Positions 1 through 6,207 of a stretch of DNA of 6,207 nt are shown here, piece after piece (position 1 is the stretch's first letter; each line of letters starts with the position of its first letter). Source of the DNA: Pseudomonadota bacterium. GTDB lineage: Bacteria > Pseudomonadota > Gammaproteobacteria > Burkholderiales > Burkholderiaceae_C. The notes beneath the pieces are model-generated. The model saw only the letters and a program-made list of their open reading frames with translations. It was not told the DNA's origin and did no database searches. The position numbers and the translations under genes are program-made. The stretch spans positions 1 to 6,207 of the forward strand of contig JAFECV010000142.1 of the NCBI GenBank assembly GCA_018241985.1, written 5' to 3'.

Positions 1-42
1 GAGGCAGGCCAGGCCGAAGACGAGCGCTCGATACCGATTCAT
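1..42 (-). CDS. N-terminal fragment of an unidentified protein, cut by the window edge
   Basis: On the minus strand an ATG at 42-40 opens 14 codons that run off the left edge, reading MNRYRALVFGLACL. A short basic stretch (N2-R5) followed by hydrophobic residues resembles the start of a signal peptide or membrane anchor, so an exported or membrane protein is possible. There is no clear Shine-Dalgarno sequence. A TACACT -10-like hexamer on the minus strand (55-50) would place the transcript start almost at the ATG, but no matching -35 is evident. The gene would be divergent from guaB, with about 175 bp between the start codons. Fourteen residues are too few to assign a family, and a chance ORF cannot be excluded. 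Confidence 0.4.
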   Translation of the reverse strand, partial: MNRYRALVFGLACL

Positions 43-166
43 GGCGGCGAGTGTAGCGGCAGCCGCCGGGCTGCCCGTGGTTTTTGCACGTCGGGCGCTG
101 CGCAAGACGGCCAGGAATGTCGAATAGTTCCGCCCCGCGCAGGGCTGCGCGGCTCTGCTCCCTGCC

Positions 167-189
167 GGGCGCCGGCTCCGGGGCGCCGG
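167..189. repeat. 9-bp direct repeat upstream of guaB promoter
   Basis: GGGCGCCGG occurs at 167-175 and again at 181-189, start to start 14 bp. Each copy contains the self-complementary GGCGCC. The pair lies immediately upstream of the TAAAAT hexamer proposed as the guaB -10, where a -35 element would be expected but is not recognisable. It could be a regulator binding site or simply GC-rich sequence; nothing here identifies a regulator. Confidence 0.3.
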
Positions 190-190
190 G

Positions 191-209
191 TAAAATTCGC
201 TTTTTGGAG
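191..209 (+). promoter_or_regulatory. Candidate guaB -10 box and ribosome binding site
   Basis: TAAAAT at 191-196 matches the sigma70 -10 consensus at five of six positions and stands out in a very GC-rich stretch. GGAG at 206-209 is a Shine-Dalgarno core eight bases before the guaB ATG at 218. A transcript starting near 203 would have a leader of about 15 nt containing that site. No convincing -35 lies 16-18 bp upstream (that interval is GGGCGCCG-like), so the promoter call is tentative while the ribosome binding site is sound. Confidence 0.45.
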
Positions 210-217
210 CCCTCTCA

Positions 218-1687
218 ATGCGCCTGATCGGAAAAGCGCTCACGTTCGACGACGTGCTGCTGGTACCGGCTTACTCCAAGGTCCTGCCGAAGGACACTTC
301 TCTTTCGACGCGTTTCTCGCGCAACATCGCGCTGAACCTGCCGCTCGTGTCCGCCGCGATGGACACGGTCACCGAGGCGCGGCTCGCGATCGCGATCGCG
401 CAGGAGGGCGGCATCGGCGTGGTGCACAAGAACCTGACGCCGCAGGAGCAGGCGGCGCAGGTGGCCCGGGTCAAGCGCTACGAATCGGGCGTGCTGCGCG
501 ACCCGGTGGTGATCACGCCGAACCACACGGTGCGGCAGGTGATCGCGCTGTCGGAGCAGCTCGACGTGTCCGGCTTTCCGGTGTGCGACGCCGGCCGGGT
601 GGTCGGCATCGTCACCGGGCGCGACCTGCGCTTCGAGACGCGCTACGACGCGCCGGTGCGCGACATCATGACGCCGCGCGAACGCCTCATCACGGTGCCC
701 GACGGCACGACCTCCGAGGAAGCCAAGGCGCTGCTCAACAAGCACAAGCTCGAACGCCTGCTGGTGGTGAACGACGCGTTCGAGCTCAAGGGCCTGATCA
801 CGGTGAAGGACATCACCAAGCAGACTACGTTCCCGAACGCCGCGCGCGACGCGCACGGCAAGCTGCGCGTGGCGGCCGCGGTCGGGGTCGGCGAGGGCAC
901 CGAGGAGCGGGTCGAGGCGCTGGCCAAGGCCGGCGTCGATGCGATCGTGGTCGACACCGCGCATGGCCACAGCCAGGGCGTGATCGAGCGGGTGCGCTGG
1001 GTCAAGCGCAACTATCCGCAGGTCGACGTGATCGGCGGCAACATCGCGACCGGCGCGGCCGCGCGCGCGCTGGTCGAGGTCGGCGCCGATGCGGTGAAGG
1101 TCGGCATCGGGCCCGGCAGCATCTGCACGACGCGGGTCGTGGCCGGCGTCGGCGTGCCGCAGATCATGGCGGTCGACAGCGTCGCGACCGCGCTCAAGGG
1201 CAGCGGGGTGCCGCTGATCGCCGACGGCGGCATCCGCTATTCGGGCGACATCGCGAAGGCGATCGCCGCCGGCGCCAGCACCGTGATGATGGGCGGCGTG
1301 TTCGCGGGCACCGAGGAATCGCCGGGCGAGGTGATCCTGTTCCAGGGCCGCACCTACAAGAGCTACCGCGGCATGGGGTCAATTGGGGCGATGCAGCAGG
1401 GCAGCGCAGACCGCTACTTCCAGGAGAGCGACAGCGGCAACCCGAACGCCGACAAGCTGGTGCCCGAGGGCATCGAGGGCCGCGTGCCGTACAAGGGCTC
1501 GGTGGTCGCGATCATCTTCCAGATGGCGGGCGGGCTGCGCGCGTCGATGGGCTACTGCGGCTGCGCCAGCGTCGATGATCTGCGCGAGAAGGCGGAATTC
1601 GTCGAGATCACCGCCGCCGGCATCCGTGAAAGCCACGTGCACGACGTGCAGATCACGAAGGAAGCGCCGAACTACCGCGCGGAGTAG
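218..1687 (+). CDS. guaB: Inosine-5'-monophosphate dehydrogenase
   Basis: This enzyme oxidises IMP to XMP with NAD+, the committed step of guanine nucleotide synthesis, in the cytoplasm as a tetramer/octamer. The 489 residues are the usual bacterial length. A (beta/alpha)8 barrel is split by a tandem CBS (Bateman) pair at about residues 92-205, which in the family senses purine nucleotides. Visible active-site elements are the loop GPGSICTTR (298-306) with nucleophile Cys303, the IMP phosphate segment DGGIR (336-340), the flap [10 protein letters not shown] (383-392) and the Arg399-Tyr400 dyad in GSADRYFQ. The C-terminal ESHVHD segment contributes to the monovalent cation site in the family. 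The ATG at 218 is supported by GGAG at 206-209 and by the conserved [20 protein letters not shown] start. It lies upstream of guaA in the same direction, so the two pathway steps are probably co-expressed. Intact and typical of Burkholderiales. Confidence 0.99.
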   Translation: MRLIGKALTFDDVLLVPAYSKVLPKDTSLSTRFSRNIALNLPLVSAAMDTVTEARLAIAIAQEGGIGVVHKNLTPQEQAAQVARVKRYESGVLRDPVVITPNHTVRQVIALSEQLDVSGFPVCDAGRVVGIVTGRDLRFETRYDAPVRDIMTPRERLITVPDGTTSEEAKALLNKHKLERLLVVNDAFELKGLITVKDITKQTTFPNAARDAHGKLRVAAAVGVGEGTEERVEALAKAGVDAIVVDTAHGHSQGVIERVRWVKRNYPQVDVIGGNIATGAAARALVEVGADAVKVGIGPGSICTTRVVAGVGVPQIMAVDSVATALKGSGVPLIADGGIRYSGDIAKAIAAGASTVMMGGVFAGTEESPGEVILFQGRTYKSYRGMGSIGAMQQGSADRYFQESDSGNPNADKLVPEGIEGRVPYKGSVVAIIFQMAGGLRASMGYCGCASVDDLREKAEFVEITAAGIRESHVHDVQITKEAPNYRAE

Positions 1688-1690
1688 GGC

Positions 1691-1790
1691 ACTCCCCCAG
1701 GCTTCGCGCACTGCGTGTCGCTCTCGCCTCCCCCCTCGCCGGGGGCAACACCGGCGGACCGGCGGAGCCGGATCCGCGGTGTTCCGCGAC
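1691..1790. repeat. GC-rich hairpin-forming intergenic repeat between guaB and guaA
   Basis: Almost the whole guaB-guaA gap is a structured GC-rich block. CCCCC (1731-1735) can pair with GGGGG (1741-1745) across a TCGCC loop. Directly after it, AACACCG (1747-1753) pairs with CGGTGTT (1777-1783), CGGA (1755-1758) with TCCG (1773-1776), and CCGG (1759-1762) with CCGG (1768-1771). This gives a stem of about 15 bp with single-base bulges at 1754 and 1772 and loop CGGAG. No T-run follows, so it is not a standard intrinsic terminator. The layout resembles REP-like intergenic repeats common in Burkholderiales genomes. Only one copy is in the window, so dispersal is inferred from memory, not shown. 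In the transcript it could stabilise guaB mRNA or attenuate read-through into guaA. Confidence 0.55.
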
Positions 1791-1848
1791 TAGGCTGTGC
1801 AGAGCGGCAAGTCACTGTTCTCAACGTCAAGCGTCCCGTGCTTATTTC

Positions 1849-3468
<1,620 letters not shown>

Positions 3469-3486
3469 ATTGACGTTCTTCGGGGA

Positions 3487-3564
3487 CTATCGCCAGTTAT
3501 CGAAAACTGCCGTAACGTGTTGATTTAAAAAGAAATACGTCACGGCAGCTATCGGTGGCTATCG
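3487..3564. repeat. Paired TATCG direct repeats flanking a 12-bp inverted repeat
   Basis: CTATCG at 3487-3492 and TTATCG at 3497-3502 start 10 bp apart. CTATCG at 3549-3554 and 3559-3564 are also 10 bp apart, and CTATCGCC is shared by the first and last copies. Between the pairs, CTGCCGTAACGT (3507-3518) is the inverse of ACGTCACGGCAG (3537-3548) with one mismatch, enclosing an AT-rich centre (3519-3536). Helically phased direct repeats around a palindrome suit cooperative protein binding, for instance integrase or excisionase at an attachment region, or a regulator of int. The structure is seen; the role is inferred. Confidence 0.5.
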
Positions 3565-3583
3565 CCGGCCAGCGGAACAGGTT

Positions 3584-3741
3584 GGCGGTGAAAGTGGCGG
3601 TAAGAACCGGAGGCCGGATTAAGACCCTCCCGTTCACTATTGAGACCAAACCGGTCTTTGACGGTAAAAGTCTCCTCTGGAAAGCTGATTTCATGCGGCT
3701 TTCCGGGCATCAGCAGGTCTCCTGGCCCCTGACGGTAAAAG
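3584..3741 (+). repeat. Four copies of a GRCGGTRAAAG-like motif before int
   Basis: GACGGTAAAAG is repeated exactly at 3660-3670 and 3731-3741. Near-copies are GGCGGTGAAAG at 3584-3594 and GGCGGTAAGAA at 3596-3606, the last two 12 bp apart. All are in the same orientation within 160 bp of leader and stop just before the int ribosome binding site. Tyrosine integrases with an N-terminal arm-binding domain recognise short direct repeats beside the core, so these are candidate arm-type sites. Regulatory sites for int are an alternative. Confidence 0.45.
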
Positions 3742-3752
3742 CCGTCGCCAAC

Positions 3753-3758
3753 AGGAGG
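3753..3758 (+). promoter_or_regulatory. Strong ribosome binding site fixing the integrase start
   Basis: AGGAGG, a full Shine-Dalgarno match, ends nine bases before the ATG at 3768. It decides in favour of this start over the in-frame GTG at 3555 and ATG at 3693. Confidence 0.85.
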
Positions 3759-3767
3759 AAAACCTCG

Positions 3768-5024
3768 ATGCTTACCGACACCGCACTGCGTAATTTGAAG
3801 CCTAAGTCATTGACTTATAAGGCTTCTGACCGTGATGGGATGTACGTGACGGTATCGCCCACCGGTACCGTCACCTTCCGCTACGATTACCGTCTCAACG
3901 GTCGTCGCGAGACCCTGACCATTGGCCGCTACGGGCCGGCGGGCATATCGCTGGCGATGGCCCGCGAAAAACTGATCGACGCCAAGAAGGCCGTGGCCCA
4001 GGGCAAGTCCCCCGCGCTGGAGAAGCAGCGCGAGAAGCGCCGGCTGACCGCCGCCAAGACCTTTGGCGACGTGACCGAGAAGTGGCTGGCCGGCGCTCGA
4101 ATGGCAGACAGCTCCAAGGCAATGCGCAAGAGCATCGTCGATCGGGACATCCTGCCGGCCTTCCAGAACAGGCAGCTCAACGAAATCACCGCTGATGACC
4201 TGCGTGCCCTCTGCAATAAGGTGAAGGCGCGCGGTGCTCCAGCCACTGCGGTACACGTCCGCGACATCGTGAAGCAGGTCTATGCCTTCGCCATCCTGCA
4301 CGGCGAGAAGGTGGACAACCCGGCTGAGGATGTAGGGGCCGCGTCGATTGCGACCTTCGTGCCGAAGGATCGCGCCTTGTCGCCGCTAGAGATCCGGCTG
4401 ATGGCGCGGCAGATGGAATCGGTGGCGACCTATCCGACCATCCGGCTGGCGTTGCGCATGATCCTGCTGACCCTGGTGCGCAAGAGCGAACTGATCCAGG
4501 CCACCTGGGATGAGGTCGATTTCGAGAGCGCGACCTGGACGATCCCGAAGCAGCGCATGAAGGGGCGCAACCCGCACGTGGTCTATCTGTCGCGCCAAGC
4601 GCTCGACATCTTCGTGGCCTTGCACACCTGCGCGGCTGGTTCCAAGTTCGTGCTGCCATCGCGCTACGACGCCGACCGCTGCATGTCGAACGCGACCTTG
4701 AACCGGGTCACGCAGATCGTCGCGGAGCGAGCGAAGGCTGCGGGTCTGCCGTTGGAGCCTTTCACCGTCCACGATCTGCGCCGCACCGGCTCGACGCTGC
4801 TGAACGAAATCGGCTTCAATCGTGATTGGATCGAGAAGTGCCTGGCGCACGAGGACGGGCGTTCCTCGCGCTCGATCTACAACAAGGCCGAGTACGCCGA
4901 GCAGCGGCGCCACATGCTGCAGGAATGGGCCAAGATGGTTGATGCCTGGATCGATGGCCAGACCTACGTGCCGAAGCTGATGCCGGAGAACGTGGTTGTG
5001 CCGGTACTGAGTGCGACCGTGTGA
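3768..5024 (+). CDS. int: Tyrosine site-specific integrase of a genomic island (DUF4102/P4-like)
   Basis: This recombinase integrates and excises the island, cutting attachment DNA through a phosphotyrosine intermediate. The 418 residues are the usual length for the family. The N-terminus (about 1-90; MLTDTALRNLKPK and a later LTIGRYGPAGISLAMAREK) is the DUF4102-type arm-binding domain. A SAM-like core-binding domain spans about 98-185, and the catalytic domain about 203-385. All catalytic residues are visible: Arg238 (TLVRKSEL), Lys265 (RMKGRNPH), His335 and Arg338 (FTVHDLRRT), His361 (CLAHEDG) and nucleophile Tyr371 (SIYNKAEY). It is therefore probably active. The gene starts 299 bp after guaA and reads away from it, the usual place for an integrase beside its attachment site, which makes the guaA 3' end its likely target. 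Base composition is lower in GC than guaB/guaA, in keeping with horizontal transfer. Confidence 0.97.
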   Translation: MLTDTALRNLKPKSLTYKASDRDGMYVTVSPTGTVTFRYDYRLNGRRETLTIGRYGPAGISLAMAREKLIDAKKAVAQGKSPALEKQREKRRLTAAKTFGDVTEKWLAGARMADSSKAMRKSIVDRDILPAFQNRQLNEITADDLRALCNKVKARGAPATAVHVRDIVKQVYAFAILHGEKVDNPAEDVGAASIATFVPKDRALSPLEIRLMARQMESVATYPTIRLALRMILLTLVRKSELIQATWDEVDFESATWTIPKQRMKGRNPHVVYLSRQALDIFVALHTCAAGSKFVLPSRYDADRCMSNATLNRVTQIVAERAKAAGLPLEPFTVHDLRRTGSTLLNEIGFNRDWIEKCLAHEDGRSSRSIYNKAEYAEQRRHMLQEWAKMVDAWIDGQTYVPKLMPENVVVPVLSATV

Positions 5025-5099
5025 CAGGGGGAATCGTATGCAGATCCTCTTGGTACGTGCTGCCGATGGGCGGCGGGTGGTTTACCGTTGTCGTAAAAA

Positions 5100-5116
5100 G
5101 ATCACTGTAAGTGATC
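5100..5116. promoter_or_regulatory. 17-bp perfect palindrome, candidate operator of the abiE pair
   Basis: GATCACT (5100-5106), spacer GTA, AGTGATC (5110-5116) form a perfect inverted repeat in the spacer between int and abiEi. The surrounding bases 5101-5160 have only 24 G/C in 60. Known AbiEi antitoxins repress their own promoter by binding inverted repeats upstream, so this is a reasonable operator candidate. The partial inverted repeat TTTAC (5081-5085)/GTAAA (5093-5097) just upstream might belong to it. It lies about 30 bp upstream of the best promoter, so repression would not be by simple -35/-10 occlusion unless another start is used. Confidence 0.45.
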
Positions 5117-5145
5117 AAATTTCTAGTTTACCAAACCATCGAGTC

Positions 5146-5174
5146 TTGGCAGAGGTTCGAGAAAGCTGTATTTT
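5146..5174 (+). promoter_or_regulatory. Candidate sigma70 promoter of abiEi-abiEii
   Basis: TTGGCA at 5146-5151 (five of six to TTGACA) and TATTTT at 5169-5174 (four of six to TATAAT) are separated by exactly 17 bp. The expected start of transcription is near 5181-5182, which is the abiEi ATG itself, implying a leaderless or nearly leaderless message. That agrees with the poor ribosome binding site before that ATG. Confidence 0.4.
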
Positions 5175-5181
5175 GAGCACT

Positions 5182-6006
5182 ATGGGTGAACAAAATTCAG
5201 GAAAACTGAACCGCCTCTTGGCTGATCTGGGCGACACGCGCCTGGTTTCCAGTCGCTGGTTACGGGCGCACGGCTACTCGAACAGCCTCGTCGCACGCTA
5301 TGTGGGCAGCGGCTGGCTGGTGTCGCCGGCCCGTGGCGTGTATATGCGCCAGGGCGGGCGTCTGCAGTGGGATGGTGTGGTGCGCAGCCTGCAAGCCGGG
5401 GAGGGGATGCCGCTGCATGTGGGGGGGCGCTTCGCGCTGACCCTGCAGGGGCACGAGCACTACCTGCGCCTGGGCGATGCCGGGACGATTACCCTCTATG
5501 GGCCGGAGCGGCCGCCAGGCTGGATGAGCAAGCTGCCGCTGCAGGAGCGCTTCGCGTTCCTGGGCAAGGGTCCGTTCGATCTGCCTGCCGTGTCATTCAC
5601 GGCCGAGGTGTCCGAGTCCGTGCTGGCCGGGCAGGGGCTGGCGTGGCATCGGATGGACTCAGGTGCCGAGTCGGCACTGGTGTGCTCCACGCCCGAGCGG
5701 GCCATGCTGGAGTTGTGCGATGGCGTGTCGGATGCGGCGCTGGTCTATGAGGCTGATGCGCTGATGCAGGCGATGACGACGCTGCGGCCGCAGCGTGTCG
5801 GCCTGATGCTGCGTCGCTGCCGCAGCATCAAGGCGAAGCGGCTGTTCCTGGCCCTGGCCGAACGCCACAAGCATGCGTGGCTGTCTCATGTGCCCCTCGA
5901 TGGGGTCGAGCTGGGCCGGGGCAAGCGCGCGCTGGTGCCCGGCGGGCGCTTGCATCCGACTTACCAGATCACCCTGCCGGGAGACCTCGATGAGCACCTG
6001 GCTTGA
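5182..6006 (+). CDS. abiEi: AbiEi-family antitoxin / transcriptional autoregulator (type IV toxin-antitoxin)
   Basis: AbiEi proteins are the antitoxins of type IV AbiE systems: they counter the toxin's effect without a stable complex and repress their own operon. The 274 residues match the family length. An N-terminal winged-helix region (about 6-95; KLNRLLADLGDTRLVSSRWL, then HVGGRFALTLQGHEHYL) precedes the AbiEi C-terminal domain. Family marks there are STPERAMLELC (169-179), a basic CRSIKAKRLFLALAERHKHA stretch (213-232) and GRGKRALVPGG (246-256) near the end. I chose ATG 5182 because family members begin close to the KLNRLL segment and a promoter fits it. An in-frame ATG at 5038, 13 bp after the int stop and preceded by AGGGGGA, would add 48 unfamiliar residues and cannot be excluded. 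The gene overlaps the toxin by 17 bp, as expected for a coupled pair. Confidence 0.9.
   Translation: MGEQNSGKLNRLLADLGDTRLVSSRWLRAHGYSNSLVARYVGSGWLVSPARGVYMRQGGRLQWDGVVRSLQAGEGMPLHVGGRFALTLQGHEHYLRLGDAGTITLYGPERPPGWMSKLPLQERFAFLGKGPFDLPAVSFTAEVSESVLAGQGLAWHRMDSGAESALVCSTPERAMLELCDGVSDAALVYEADALMQAMTTLRPQRVGLMLRRCRSIKAKRLFLALAERHKHAWLSHVPLDGVELGRGKRALVPGGRLHPTYQITLPGDLDEHLA
5979..5983 (+). promoter_or_regulatory. Ribosome binding site of abiEii inside the abiEi coding end
   Basis: GGGAG ends six bases before the toxin ATG at 5990, inside the last codons of abiEi. This supports the start codon and suggests translation coupled to, but also independently initiated within, the antitoxin message. 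Confidence 0.7.
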
Positions 6007-6207
6007 CCATTGGGACCGCCGGTACACCGATCGGGTGCGGCTGCTGGTGGAAATCCTGCCGGTGCTCGCGCAAGAGCCGCGCTTCGCGCTCAAGGGCGGC
6101 ACGGCCATCAACCTGTTCGAGCATGATCTGCCGCGCCTGTCGGTGGACATCGATCTGGCTTGGCTGCCGGTGCATGACTATGCCGAGGATGCCAGACAGA
6201 TCGCCGA
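5990..6207 (+). CDS. abiEii: AbiEii-family nucleotidyltransferase toxin, 5' part only
   Basis: AbiEii toxins are DNA-polymerase-beta-like nucleotidyltransferases; characterised relatives (AbiEii, MenT) use nucleotides and some modify tRNA acceptor ends, halting translation and growth. The first 72 residues are present, starting MSTWLDHWDRRYTDRV. They contain the fold's signature: LKGGTAINLF (34-43) with the nucleotide-binding Gly-Gly-Thr, then LSVDIDL (50-56) with the metal-binding Asp53 and Asp55. The downstream catalytic lysine/arginine segment and C-terminal domain lie beyond the window, so intactness of the whole toxin is unknown. The ATG at 5990 overlaps the antitoxin end by 17 bp in another frame and has GGGAG six bases upstream. 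Position directly after an integrase and antitoxin suggests island maintenance or abortive phage defence. Confidence 0.93.
   Translation, partial: MSTWLDHWDRRYTDRVRLLVEILPVLAQEPRFALKGGTAINLFEHDLPRLSVDIDLAWLPVHDYAEDARQIA

Larger units (their letters stand above)
3469..3767. other. Non-coding island edge: integrase leader with clustered short repeats
   Basis: These 299 bp carry no convincing gene. Base composition falls sharply: 3501-3560 has 27 G/C in 60, against 41 in 60 for guaA bases 3001-3060. The first part holds paired TATCG motifs around a 12-bp inverted repeat. The second holds four copies of a G(A/G)CGGT(A/G)A motif. The integrase reading frame stays open back to a GTG at 3555, but the conserved protein start and the strong ribosome binding site are at 3753-3768, so I treat the upstream part as leader. 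No intrinsic terminator for guaA with a T-run is visible. No integrase promoter stands out: TTGACG at 3470-3475 and at 3658-3663 are -35-like but lack a good -10 at 16-18 bp. Confidence 0.6.

Noticed and set aside
1374..1395. Unusual codons (TCA ATT) in the guaB active-site flap as a sign of recombination
   Set aside because: Only two or three codons deviate and the protein motif [10 protein letters not shown] is normal; too little to support an event.
583..1578. A 331-codon open frame on the plus strand inside guaB
   Set aside because: The translation is extremely rich in Arg, Gly and Ala and overlaps guaB in another frame. High GC makes such frames long by chance.
3507..3548. The 12-bp inverted repeat as an intrinsic terminator of guaA
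   Set aside because: The loop is long (18 bases) and no T-run follows the right arm; a protein-binding site is more likely.
3497..3694. A 65-codon minus-strand frame in the guaA-int gap
   Set aside because: No recognised family, no evident ribosome binding site, and it runs through the inverted and direct repeats; most likely chance.
3555..3767. In-frame 71-codon extension of the integrase from a GTG
   Set aside because: No ribosome binding site at 3555, while AGGAGG precedes ATG 3768 and the family N-terminus begins there. The region is full of repeats that look like binding sites.

Overview
The window suggests a high-GC betaproteobacterium, most likely of the Burkholderiales and perhaps Comamonadaceae-like. 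This rests on the sequences of the two purine genes: GuaA opens [12 protein letters not shown] and ends ATIEWE, and GuaB ends EAPNYRAE. The assignment is by recall of the families, not by a search.

Bases 1-3468 are core chromosome. A 14-codon minus-strand fragment lies at the left edge. guaB (IMP dehydrogenase, 218-1687) and guaA (GMP synthase, 1849-3468) follow in tandem and encode the two steps from IMP to GMP. The 161-bp gap between them holds a GC-rich, hairpin-forming sequence that looks like a dispersed intergenic repeat.

From the guaA stop codon onward the character changes. A 299-bp non-coding stretch (3469-3767) has lower GC and is packed with short direct and inverted repeats. It is followed by a complete tyrosine integrase of the DUF4102/P4-like type (3768-5024) with all catalytic residues. 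I read this as the left (integrase) end of a genomic island inserted at the 3' end of guaA, a known integration hotspot. The element leaves guaA intact. The other end is outside the window.

The first cargo behind the integrase is a type IV toxin-antitoxin (AbiE) pair. An AbiEi-family antitoxin/regulator (5182-6006) overlaps by 17 bp the start of an AbiEii-family nucleotidyltransferase toxin, which runs off the right edge. A 17-bp perfect palindrome and a good sigma70-like promoter lie in the AT-richer spacer before the antitoxin. AbiE systems act in abortive phage defence and in plasmid or island maintenance, so the pair plausibly stabilises the island, defends the host, or both. The families are known. 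What is least explained is the repeat architecture between guaA and the integrase.
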